From a gamma proteobacterium symbiont of Ctena orbiculata (GTDB lineage: Bacteria; Pseudomonadota; Gammaproteobacteria; Chromatiales; Chromatiaceae), in NCBI GenBank assembly GCA_003058495.1, contig QBVC01000015.1:1-64000 (forward strand): a DNA stretch of 64,000 bases, given 5' to 3'. This document shows, one piece after another, positions 8,743 to 16,692 of the stretch (position 1 is the first letter of the stretch; each line of letters starts with the position of its first letter). The notes under the pieces are model-generated. The model had not been told where the DNA came from. It did not search any database and saw only the letters and a program-made list of their open reading frames with translations. The translations under genes and the position numbers were made by a program.

Positions 8743-9369
8743 CTATTCCGTTACCTGAACCTCATCCTGACTCTCGGTAGTCTCATCAGCCGGCTCCTCT
8801 TCGGTTTGAGTCTTGATCTCCATCGCATCGTATCCATCTCCTGCATACGCGTGCAGCGTTGCACGGTAACCGCCACAAGAGGTATTGGTCCTTACGATCA
8901 CAGTCTTTGTACCGTGGTATTTCTCAGTCTTGGTGGCATATAGAATGGGGTCGCCGGTACCACTCACCAGTTCCTGTGGATGATCTATTACACCATTGTT
9001 GTTAAGGTCATCATAGAGGTGAAATATATGTAGATTTTCTTGTTGTGGAGGCGAGGTAGAGTTGGAGGGCGAGAGATAGATTTCCAAGTCCATCTCGCCA
9101 ATCGGTCTTCCACTCGCATCGGCGACCGTTATAACCATTACGTTATCCTGATAGTCATCTGAGAAGTAGATGCACTGACCCTGGTCATCAAGATACTCAA
9201 TCACAGTCCAGGAATAAGCTGATGGAGCGATGGTGACATTGGCGCCTGGTGGAAATTGCTCGTTTTGGTTATTACACGCCACTGATAACAGAGCAACAGC
9301 GCCTATGCACAGCCGGTTACAAAAGCGTTTTGTATGTATAGTATTCATAGAAAGAACGAGTGACTTCAT
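8743..9369 (-). CDS. Ig-like domain lipoprotein of the Tad locus
   Basis: The reading frame gives 208 residues. A second methionine (MNTIHTK, start at 9348) is an equally plausible start. The signal sequence ends in a lipobox LSVAC. The mature part has the pattern of a bacterial Ig-like domain (VMVITVADASGRPIGEMDLEIYLS), then a calcium-loop-like segment (DDLNNNGVIDHPQEL) and an acidic tail rich in Glu and Thr. Four cysteines remain after the lipobox Cys. It starts eight bases after tadC. Ig-like folds in Tad or pilus loci usually act in surface display or adhesion, which is the best inference here. Confidence 0.75.
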   Translation of the reverse strand: MKSLVLSMNTIHTKRFCNRLCIGAVALLSVACNNQNEQFPPGANVTIAPSAYSWTVIEYLDDQGQCIYFSDDYQDNVMVITVADASGRPIGEMDLEIYLSPSNSTSPPQQENLHIFHLYDDLNNNGVIDHPQELVSGTGDPILYATKTEKYHGTKTVIVRTNTSCGGYRATLHAYAGDGYDAMEIKTQTEEEPADETTESQDEVQVTE

Positions 9370-9377
9370 AGTTATCC

Positions 9378-10298
9378 CTAACCTGGCCAGTTAAAGGCCC
9401 ATATCAACGGTTTGAAGATGGGCCATGTCATCACACCCTTTTGGATTGCGCTGCTGAGAATGACAAAGATGATGATTAAAAAGGTGTTTGGGAAGATAAA
9501 CATGACCAGGGGCCCCAGCAGCTTGACCGGCGCTTCCATGGCCTGCTTTTCGGCTCTCTGGAACCGGGCCGATCTCAGTTGGTCCGCCTGAGCCTTGAGA
9601 ACCGGTCCCAGACTGGAGCCGGTTTTCTCTGCCTGTATGATACTGCTGACCACATTTCGCACACTTTCCGTGTCTATGCGATCCCCCAAGTCTCGAAGCG
9701 CATCGGCACGTGGCTTGCCTGCGCGAACATCCCGCAGCACCCTGACGAACTCTTGTCTGAGAGGGCCATTGGTTGCCTTGTTGACAGCCTGTTGTAATCC
9801 GCCGGTGAAGTTGGTGCCGGCTTCAACGGCTAGGATGATGATATCTAGATAAAAAGGCAGTTCCCTGAAAATGCATCTATTTCTTTGCTCTGTAGCCTCC
9901 CGTAACCATAACTCTGGATAGAAAAATCCGCCCACCAATCCGAGTAGTGTTATATACCATGCGTCTGATCCAAGCATATTGAGAAACAAGAAAGTGAATA
10001 GCGAAAAGAAAACAGATGCGATTACTTTTCCTGCAAAATACTGTTCCGGGGACAACATGTAGTCAAGTCCTGCTTTTCTTAGCCTTAACAGTGTGACAAT
10101 GCGGTAATTCTTCGTTATCAAAGCACCGAAATAGTGAACAAATGCGTTTACCAGGGGCCATGTCAAACGGTAACCCATGGGTGGACGATCGAGATAGGAT
10201 CTATCCTGAACAGGTACCAAAGCAAACACCCTGTAGGTGTTCCATATGATCATCGCCAGGATTGCACCGAAGAAAAGACTTATTATGATCAGTTCCAT
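9378..10298 (-). CDS. tadC: Tad pilus inner-membrane platform protein TadC
   Basis: The 306-residue product has a T2SSF/GspF-type domain in the middle (LPFYLDIIILAVEAGTNFTGGLQQAV, then RVLRDVRAGKPRADALRDL and VSSIIQAEKTGSSLGPVLKAQA) with membrane helices at the N-terminus, around residues 90-130 and at the C-terminus. TadC pairs with TadB as the polytopic platform on which the TadA ATPase acts. It begins four bases after the tadB stop, so coupling is likely. Its length and domain layout are normal for TadC. Confidence 0.93.
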   Translation of the reverse strand: MELIIISLFFGAILAMIIWNTYRVFALVPVQDRSYLDRPPMGYRLTWPLVNAFVHYFGALITKNYRIVTLLRLRKAGLDYMLSPEQYFAGKVIASVFFSLFTFLFLNMLGSDAWYITLLGLVGGFFYPELWLREATEQRNRCIFRELPFYLDIIILAVEAGTNFTGGLQQAVNKATNGPLRQEFVRVLRDVRAGKPRADALRDLGDRIDTESVRNVVSSIIQAEKTGSSLGPVLKAQADQLRSARFQRAEKQAMEAPVKLLGPLVMFIFPNTFLIIIFVILSSAIQKGVMTWPIFKPLIWAFNWPG

Positions 10299-10301
10299 TG
10301 C

Positions 10302-11150
10302 TTAGATATCTATATTGACTATTTTGCGGATCATCAATCCACCGATCATCTCGAGTATCAGGATGATACAAAGAAATATCCATCCTAGAAGATTGGTGAA
10401 AATAGGCTCGATGTTCGCGCGATCAACGAAATAGAGCGCACCGATAATGAACATTGGTAATAAACCTACTACCCATCCCTGGAGTACGCCTTGGGCGGTC
10501 AATGCCTTGATCTTGCCCTCCATCGCCATTTTTCGCCTCAGGCTGTCTGCCAATCGCTGAAAAATCTCTGATAAGTTACCTCCCACCTCATTTGCGATCT
10601 GAGTGGCTGTGACAACCAAATCTATCTCCTCTGCCTGTACCCGTTCTGCCAGATTATCCATTGCTTCTGCCAACGACATCCCCAGGCGTTGTTCTCTCAA
10701 TACCAGAGAAAATTCCTGGCTTATGGGACCCGTTGTCTCTTTCACCATGGTTTCCACAGCCGATAGAAAGGTCTGCCCTGCACTCATGCCGCCTGCGATC
10801 TGCACCAAGACATCCGGAATTGCACTTACAAGCTTTTCCTTTCGCTTCTTCTCCATTCTTATGAGTAATAATCTTGGTATTAACAGCAATGCAAGAATCG
10901 ATAAAACCACATAAAAGAGCGTATTTGTTATAAAATAGATGGATACGGGGATGCCCAGAAGCGTTACTATGTTTAAGAGGAACATTTTTTTTGCATCCAC
11001 AAATAAAAACAGACTCTCTAATTGAGTCTCAGTCCGCTCTGTAAATGCTTTCTTGTAGCGGTCATAACCTTGGATGCCGTATACCAGTATCACCCATATC
11101 ATGAGACTGAGACCTAGAAACACAAGAGCGAGTATGAGGTAGATCTCCAT
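10302..11150 (-). CDS. tadB: Tad pilus inner-membrane platform protein TadB
   Basis: This 282-residue membrane protein has an N-terminal helix, a further pair of helices around residues 55-95, a GspF-like cytoplasmic domain with the motifs SAIPDVLVQIAGGMSAGQT, LREQRLGMSLAEAMDNLAERV and VTATQIANEVGGNLSEIF, and two C-terminal helices. It forms the Tad secretion platform with TadC. The start ATG overlaps the stop of tadA as TAATG, which indicates translational coupling. The gene order tadA-tadB-tadC is the standard one. Confidence 0.93.
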   Translation of the reverse strand: MEIYLILALVFLGLSLMIWVILVYGIQGYDRYKKAFTERTETQLESLFLFVDAKKMFLLNIVTLLGIPVSIYFITNTLFYVVLSILALLLIPRLLLIRMEKKRKEKLVSAIPDVLVQIAGGMSAGQTFLSAVETMVKETTGPISQEFSLVLREQRLGMSLAEAMDNLAERVQAEEIDLVVTATQIANEVGGNLSEIFQRLADSLRRKMAMEGKIKALTAQGVLQGWVVGLLPMFIIGALYFVDRANIEPIFTNLLGWIFLCIILILEMIGGLMIRKIVNIDI

Positions 11151-12844
11151 TAGTTGGAATCAACCTGGCTATTATCAAAGATACCAAGATCCACAGGTAC
11201 ACCGATCGAGTTGAGTGTCTCATAGAATGACGGTACGAATCCCGTGGCGATGAAGTTACCCCATACTTTTCCCTGCTCGTCGAATCCTCGCTGTCTAAAT
11301 TCGAAGATATCCTGCAACTGAATTGTGTTTCTTTCGATTCCTGTAACCTCGGTAATCTTTGTGATCTTCCTGGAACCACAGGCATAACGCGTCTGTTGAA
11401 CGATGATATTGACTGCTGATGCGACTTGTTCGCGAATCGCGGTAACAGGTAGGTCCATACCTGCCATCAGAACCATGACTTCCAGCCTCGAGAGAGCATC
11501 TCTTGGACTGTTGGCATGGGCGGTTGTGAGTGAGCCGTCATGCCCCGTATTCATGGCCTGCAACATATCGAGTGCTTCACCCCCCCGGCACTCACCAACC
11601 ACAATCCTGTCAGGGCGCATACGCAGGGTGTTTTTCACTAGTTCGCGAATGCTTACCGCGCCTCGTCCTTCAAGGTTCGCTGGCTTTGCCTCCAATGAGA
11701 CAAGATTTGGTTGATAAAGCCGCAGCTCTGCGGCATCCTCCACAGTGATGATGCGCTCACTATCAGGAATAAAATTTGAAAGCACATTGAGCAAGGTTGT
11801 CTTGCCAGATCCTGTGCCGCCGGATACGATAATATTTTTCCTTTGTTCGACACAAATCTTGAGAAAATCAACCATGGCATGACTTATCGAGCCATATTTT
11901 ATTATATCGTTGAACGTCAAGCGTTGTTTGGCAAACTTTCTAATCGTGAGACTGGGGCCTTTTATCGCTAAAGGCGGTATGATCGCATTGACACGTGATC
12001 CGTCTTTGAGACGTGCATCCACCATTGGACTACTCTCATCGATGCGTCTTCCCAGAGGGGTGATGATACGCTCGATTACCGACAAGACAGCCTGGTCACT
12101 ACTAAAGCTCTCCCCACTTTTTACCAGTTTTCCTGCACGCTCCACGAATATTTCCCTGTGGTTATTGACCATGATTTCAGTAATCGAGTCATCTTCGATG
12201 AAACGTTCTAGGGGACCGAGCCCGACTGCTTCATTAAGTACACTGACTCTCAGCTTGCCAAGCTCGAAATGATCAGGCAGATCAGGCTTTAATCGCACAA
12301 TAATCTGATCTATCAGATTTTCCGCTTCAACTCTAAGCTGGTCATCTGACATGCTGTGAACGTCCTTGCGCCGCAGGTCCATTTCCGATATCAGCTGTTC
12401 GTGTATTATTCTTGTCCAGTAGAGTATTATCTTTTGTTCTTCTGCTGTCTCGCCCTGTTGATTAATATCGCCCAGTCCTAAGGCATTTTCTTGTGTATGA
12501 TATTGTTGAATTCCGTCGTTATCTGATATTTGTGGGAATACCAGATCTCGGTTGTTGTCTAGTTCGACCCTGAGACTAACATCACCGATGGTTATCTCAT
12601 CATGGTTATTTAAGGGACCATAGTTTATGACGCGTTCACGATTGACCCAGGTTCCGGTTATACTGCCATGGTCCTCAATATGTACTTGATTGTCTTTCGC
12701 ATACAGGGTGGCATGCCTTTTTGCAATATGACGGTGCTTGATCACCAGGTCGCTGTGACGGGCACTGCCGATAACGCACCTGTCCCCTTTTACGGTATGA
12801 CGGCTTCTTCTTTTTCTTCCTTGTTGATAGTGAATTTCAAACAC
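11150..12844 (-). CDS. tadA: Tad pilus ATPase TadA/CpaF with an N-terminal FHA domain
   Basis: The 564-residue protein starts at a GTG. Residues 1-95 form a forkhead-associated domain (CVIGSARHSDLVI, KRHATLY, GTWVNRERV), a phosphothreonine-binding module. The rest is a type II/IV secretion ATPase: Walker A SGGTGSGKTTLLN with Lys348, the Asp and His boxes, and the Walker B region RIVVGECRGGEALDMLQAMNTGHDG. It powers pilin export and pilus assembly. Canonical CpaF/TadA is shorter and lacks FHA. In some loci a separate FHA protein exists, so this fusion may bring phospho-dependent control or localisation directly to the motor. It sits between the secretin and tadB genes. Confidence 0.93.
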   Translation of the reverse strand: MFEIHYQQGRKRRSRHTVKGDRCVIGSARHSDLVIKHRHIAKRHATLYAKDNQVHIEDHGSITGTWVNRERVINYGPLNNHDEITIGDVSLRVELDNNRDLVFPQISDNDGIQQYHTQENALGLGDINQQGETAEEQKIILYWTRIIHEQLISEMDLRRKDVHSMSDDQLRVEAENLIDQIIVRLKPDLPDHFELGKLRVSVLNEAVGLGPLERFIEDDSITEIMVNNHREIFVERAGKLVKSGESFSSDQAVLSVIERIITPLGRRIDESSPMVDARLKDGSRVNAIIPPLAIKGPSLTIRKFAKQRLTFNDIIKYGSISHAMVDFLKICVEQRKNIIVSGGTGSGKTTLLNVLSNFIPDSERIITVEDAAELRLYQPNLVSLEAKPANLEGRGAVSIRELVKNTLRMRPDRIVVGECRGGEALDMLQAMNTGHDGSLTTAHANSPRDALSRLEVMVLMAGMDLPVTAIREQVASAVNIIVQQTRYACGSRKITKITEVTGIERNTIQLQDIFEFRQRGFDEQGKVWGNFIATGFVPSFYETLNSIGVPVDLGIFDNSQVDSN

Positions 12845-12848
12845 TTTT

Positions 12849-13967
12849 TCAGTCCAGGATATTGAATTTGAGCCGCTTGTCTAGCTGATCGACGGTATTC
12901 TGTCTTATTCCCATCATGCGCTTCGCCCTCTGATCGTATGTTTCTTCCACCTTCACGACTTCCGGGGTTAGAAAGACGACCATTTCAGACATCTCCTGCT
13001 GCAGGTCATCGGTACTGAAGAGACCGCCTACCAGCGGTATATCTCCCAACCCAGGTATCTTACTTGTACCTCTACCCTGCTTTGCCTTTAACAAGCCTGA
13101 GATAATGATCGTTTGACCAGAATGGACATTGACAATAGTCTCAGTCTCATTCGTCAGGATTCCAGGTACACCCAATACTGTAGTGGACTGATCGATTTCA
13201 CTGACTTCTGCTTTAATCGTTGTATAAATCTGATTTTTACTGTTTGCCTTTGGTGATATATCTATTTTGATACCGTATTGTTTGAACTCAACACTGGTGC
13301 CTCCGTTTTGATTAGTAACTGGTATCGGATACTCACCTCCCGATATAAATTTTGCTGTACCTCCATTTACACAACTCAAAACAGGTTCTGATAGTACGAC
13401 TGCATCACCGTCTGATGCCAAGAGGTTTATACGGGATGTAAGACTGGTTGCAATCCCGAAATAGGAGGTAAACGGCTTCACACGAAGCGGCAGCTGACTG
13501 CCGTCGATAGCCGACGCCGGTGACCTGAACATGGAATTTGAAAGAAAATCACCCACTGTAGCAAAAGTCGGGCCAGTGATATCCTTTGACCAGTCAATAC
13601 CTAGTTTCGATAACGCGCTTTTTCTGAACTCAACCATCTTGACACTGATCCTTATCATGCTATCCATCCGAACACGCTTTTCTGGGTCCTTTTCAGTCAC
13701 CCTAATTGTGTACTGGGTGTAGCTTCCATCCTTGTTCCATAAACGTATTGATGTACTTCCCGCCTTCTCACCGATGACCAGCAACTCATCAGAACTAAGT
13801 ATTTCCAGCTTGACTATACCTGCTTGACCTATTGCGACTCGGTCCACATAGACTTTGCCGAGTATTTTCACCTCACCAACGAACAGATCGATATTTGTTG
13901 CAAAAACCCCTGTTGACAAAATCATCAAGCAAAGAGATATTCCTGTGTTTATCCATTTATTCACCAC
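12849..13967 (-). CDS. rcpA: Tad pilus outer-membrane secretin RcpA/CpaC
   Basis: The likely start is a GTG at 13967, which has AAGGGA upstream and gives a clean signal peptide (NKWINTGISLCLMILSTGVFA). A TTG at 14009 overlapping the previous stop is the alternative. The 372-residue product has an N-terminal pilus-secretin domain (GEVKILGKVYVDRVAIG, GSTSIRLWNKDG) and a C-terminal secretin domain with VNVHSGQTIIISGLLK, IPGLGDIPLVGGLF and MVVFLTPEVV. It forms the outer-membrane channel through which the Flp pilus emerges. The length is slightly short for the family. It follows rcpC/cpaB directly. Confidence 0.92.
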   Translation of the reverse strand: MVNKWINTGISLCLMILSTGVFATNIDLFVGEVKILGKVYVDRVAIGQAGIVKLEILSSDELLVIGEKAGSTSIRLWNKDGSYTQYTIRVTEKDPEKRVRMDSMIRISVKMVEFRKSALSKLGIDWSKDITGPTFATVGDFLSNSMFRSPASAIDGSQLPLRVKPFTSYFGIATSLTSRINLLASDGDAVVLSEPVLSCVNGGTAKFISGGEYPIPVTNQNGGTSVEFKQYGIKIDISPKANSKNQIYTTIKAEVSEIDQSTTVLGVPGILTNETETIVNVHSGQTIIISGLLKAKQGRGTSKIPGLGDIPLVGGLFSTDDLQQEMSEMVVFLTPEVVKVEETYDQRAKRMMGIRQNTVDQLDKRLKFNILD

Positions 13968-14005
13968 GTATAGATCGTCCCTTTGATATCTTACATCGCC
14001 ACGAA

Positions 14006-14848
14006 TCAACTTCCACTGCCACCAATAATGTACTCGATACCCTTCTCTTTCTTTTCTAATCTTTTCTGTACACTCTTTATTGGTTTTGGCTTATTGAAAA
14101 GACGCGCTACCGTCATGGGCTCATCACTGATCGGTTTTTCGTCATGGGGAGGTCGTAGTAGCGCCGTAATCTTGCCTAACGTCCTTGCCAAGGTTATTTT
14201 TTCTGCTATTTCAGGCGTCACCACTACTGTAATTATGCTGTATGGATCTGCAACCTGCCTACCCGTCTTGTCGATACGTGTTTTATTGCCAGTTGCTACT
14301 ACATGTAAATTTTGTATTATTGGAATAACCTGGTCGTTATAATCGAGCAGCAGATCTATTTTATCATTTGGCTGCAAAAAACCAGATATTGAATTGACTT
14401 TATCGACAGTAAATGACAATGCTCTTGTACCAGGCTCCAGCTTACCGGAAAATGTAGGGTACACACCCCCCTCGAGATGCGCCCATAACAGGGGACGACC
14501 TTCGGTGATATCAAAAGATACTTTTTGACCAACAGCTGTATTGAATGTCGCTTGGGTCACGGCATTTTTATGCGCATACTTGGCTGGGATATCCCGCTTT
14601 ACAAAATCACGCAATGAGACGATTGAGCCACGTGGAATGTTTCTATTCGGCACGACAAGGGTCACCATCTTTTCTGTTTTTTCCAGTTGACTCCTGTAGT
14701 AGTTGATCTTTTTTTCTATAAAGTCCTTGGTCAGGTACACACCGCCTACCCCCACAGTTAGAGAAATGACAAGCATGATCACATTTTTGTTTATTATTCT
14801 CTGCTTTTTGTGCAAACCTGCCACTTCCTTGGCATTAATCACATCCAT
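14006..14848 (-). CDS. cpaB: Tad pilus assembly protein RcpC/CpaB
   Basis: I chose the ATG at 14848 because GGTGA stands five bases upstream; a TTG lies four codons earlier. The product of about 280 residues has one N-terminal membrane helix (VIMLVISLTVGVGGVYL) and a SAF domain beginning VTLVVPNRNIPRGSIVSLRDFVKRDIP, followed by the RcpC-type C-terminal domain (GTRALSFTVDKVNSISGFLQPNDKIDLLL). RcpC/CpaB proteins are periplasmic, associate with the secretin and may bind peptidoglycan. The position just before the secretin gene is typical. Confidence 0.92.
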   Translation of the reverse strand: MDVINAKEVAGLHKKQRIINKNVIMLVISLTVGVGGVYLTKDFIEKKINYYRSQLEKTEKMVTLVVPNRNIPRGSIVSLRDFVKRDIPAKYAHKNAVTQATFNTAVGQKVSFDITEGRPLLWAHLEGGVYPTFSGKLEPGTRALSFTVDKVNSISGFLQPNDKIDLLLDYNDQVIPIIQNLHVVATGNKTRIDKTGRQVADPYSIITVVVTPEIAEKITLARTLGKITALLRPPHDEKPISDEPMTVARLFNKPKPIKSVQKRLEKKEKGIEYIIGGSGS

Positions 14849-14863
14849 AAAATTCACCAAATA

Positions 14864-15061
14864 TTATGGTAGGGAAAAGAGCAGGGATCTGTTTCTATCG
14901 TAATCTCGAATAGCATCCATAAACAGACCCATCACTGATTGATTATCATCTGTTATCGGCGTAAATAAAAACATAACAAGGATGAATGTCACTAGAGCAT
15001 ACTCCAAAGCAATATGACCTTTTTGTTCACTGGTGACTTTTCTGTCCTTATTTCTCGTCAT
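14864..15061 (-). CDS. Small Flp-like pilin
   Basis: This is a 65-residue protein with a basic leader, a prepilin-peptidase motif (KG|HIALEY, Glu at +5 and Tyr at +6) and one hydrophobic helix, the layout of Flp-type pilins. The Glu-Tyr pair is characteristic of Flp. The start overlaps the end of the preceding gene by 14 bases and is preceded by GGTGGA. It lies directly upstream of rcpC. Since a second, larger Flp-type protein is encoded at 18710, this one may be a minor or alternative pilin. Confidence 0.78.
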   Translation of the reverse strand: MTRNKDRKVTSEQKGHIALEYALVTFILVMFLFTPITDDNQSVMGLFMDAIRDYDRNRSLLFSLP

Positions 15062-15779
15062 TTATTTCCACCAGATTTGCCAATATAACTGACTTTCCAT
15101 CGTCGGTTTTACTCAAGGTGAGATCGCAGTACCAGTTATCCATTAGAAAGTAAAGAATCGATATATTGTCTTTGGCACCGCTTCGGGACAAGCGCCAACC
15201 CTGTGCATCCATGCTCGTCAGATAAAATTCGTTGTTTTCAGTCACTGAATTATCATTTAAAAAAATCAGTGTATATGCTCGTCGACCTTTGTCATTCGAC
15301 ACTGTATTGGAGAACAGTTCACTCCCATCCATACGGGGAAATTCAGTCACCCATCGGCCCGGTTTTTCTATGTTTGATAAGTCAGCTATCGATATAAAGC
15401 CCTCGGTAGTTCCGTCAGATAATTTCTTTAACTGGACCACAACGCTTTTTGATGCTTCGACCTTGCTCAAAATTGCCCAATTGCTGACATGCTTTTCAAT
15501 AAAGGATGGAACATTGTCTTTTCCACTCGTCACGTCAGACCAGCGCTGCTTGTAAAAGGCCAATATTTCGGTGGGAGAGTAATGGGATGTAAACTGTAAT
15601 ATCTCCATCGGCAGGGCGTTGTGTACCACTTCACCCACATAAGTCATTTTTGAACCAGGCGGTTTTGCGATATCCGTCAAACTGTACGCACAGGATGGCT
15701 CAACATGCAGGAACATGCATAAAAGACATAGGAATGAATTACGCACGTATATTGTGCTGGTGGTATCAGTCTTCTGCAT
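15048..15779 (-). CDS. Exported protein of unknown function in the Tad locus
   Basis: A start at 15779 gives a 243-residue product with a signal peptide ending in HVEPSCA; a longer start is possible but would extend further into the TadE gene. This start overlaps the TadE stop by 14 bases, so the two are probably coupled. The mature protein is soluble and hydrophilic, with a segment near the middle (QFTSHYSPTEILAFYKQRW) of the kind seen in periplasmic proteins with a lipoprotein-like beta fold. I do not recognise the family. Its place between two pilin-type genes suggests a periplasmic pilus-assembly or pilin-handling role. Confidence 0.72.
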   Translation of the reverse strand: MQKTDTTSTIYVRNSFLCLLCMFLHVEPSCAYSLTDIAKPPGSKMTYVGEVVHNALPMEILQFTSHYSPTEILAFYKQRWSDVTSGKDNVPSFIEKHVSNWAILSKVEASKSVVVQLKKLSDGTTEGFISIADLSNIEKPGRWVTEFPRMDGSELFSNTVSNDKGRRAYTLIFLNDNSVTENNEFYLTSMDAQGWRLSRSGAKDNISILYFLMDNWYCDLTLSKTDDGKSVILANLVEINDEK

Positions 15780-16608
15780 AACGATCCATAGGCAATACAT
15801 TTGGATTCACATAGCCGAAACCACCGTTGCCATCTGAGCGCAAACCAGTAATATCGGCAAAGAATGGGATAATTCGTCTAATCACTGCCAGACTATCGCC
15901 AACAGGTTCAAGCGCGCCGGCAGGGACAAATGTCCTCGCTCTATTCCCTGCCTGACCCGCATTTTCTGCGTCCCAACTGTCCACAAAAATAGTATTGGTG
16001 CGACTGATGCAAAGAGTGATGGATTCAGATTCCATACCATCGCAATCAATACCCGATGCAAGAAAGGCGGTTCTGGAGACTTCGATTGAAACCTCACCCC
16101 TATATAACCCACGATCTTCAATACGCCAATCACCACCTGATAAACCCGCCATGGCTCTGCCCATGGTGACGATTGCTGCAGACATTGTCCCAGTCAAGCC
16201 ATGGGGCCGGTCATTCTGCAGTGTATATCCAACACTGCTATCCTGATCCACTAAACGGTTGACTGTCTCATCATCACTAAGCCCATAGCCAGTCCACATC
16301 GGGTTGATAGAGTCTTGATCGGCTAGCTGCTGATTTGTTCGGATTTGTAGATCTGGATCCAGGTAAAACCTGTTTCGGATCTCTGTCTCTAGCTCCGTTT
16401 GAGGTTGTGTGTCGCTACCTGGCCTGGCTACAGTCTGTTCCCAGGCCAGGTAGCGACTCGCCTGCGTCGTGGAGTTGTCGATGTCCGCTAGTTTGCCTAT
16501 TAACGGGATGCCGCTGAGCAAAGGCGCCATTACAGTGGCTATTAAAATGGTTTCTACCGTCGCATTTCCGCATTGCTTCGATAGGATTACCGGACGTGAT
16601 GAAAGCAT
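15766..16608 (-). CDS. tadE: TadE-like minor pilin
   Basis: The start at 16608 has AGGGAA seven bases upstream, and nine codons further up another ATG lacks a ribosome site. The 280-residue product has a prepilin motif (KQCG|NATVET, Glu at +5), a hydrophobic helix (ILIATVMAPLLSGIPLIG) and a large exported domain with several Trp and Asp residues. TadE and TadF are minor pseudopilins processed by the TadV peptidase. It is longer than a typical TadE (about 150-200 residues). The assignment rests on the N-terminal motif and the position after tadG. Confidence 0.8.
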   Translation of the reverse strand: MLSSRPVILSKQCGNATVETILIATVMAPLLSGIPLIGKLADIDNSTTQASRYLAWEQTVARPGSDTQPQTELETEIRNRFYLDPDLQIRTNQQLADQDSINPMWTGYGLSDDETVNRLVDQDSSVGYTLQNDRPHGLTGTMSAAIVTMGRAMAGLSGGDWRIEDRGLYRGEVSIEVSRTAFLASGIDCDGMESESITLCISRTNTIFVDSWDAENAGQAGNRARTFVPAGALEPVGDSLAVIRRIIPFFADITGLRSDGNGGFGYVNPNVLPMDRYAED

Positions 16609-16692
16609 GCTTATGTTCCCTATAGGCAGTTGCATAATCTGATTACATTTTATTTACGTAATTAATCCTCACTCTATACATGATTTCCCAAC

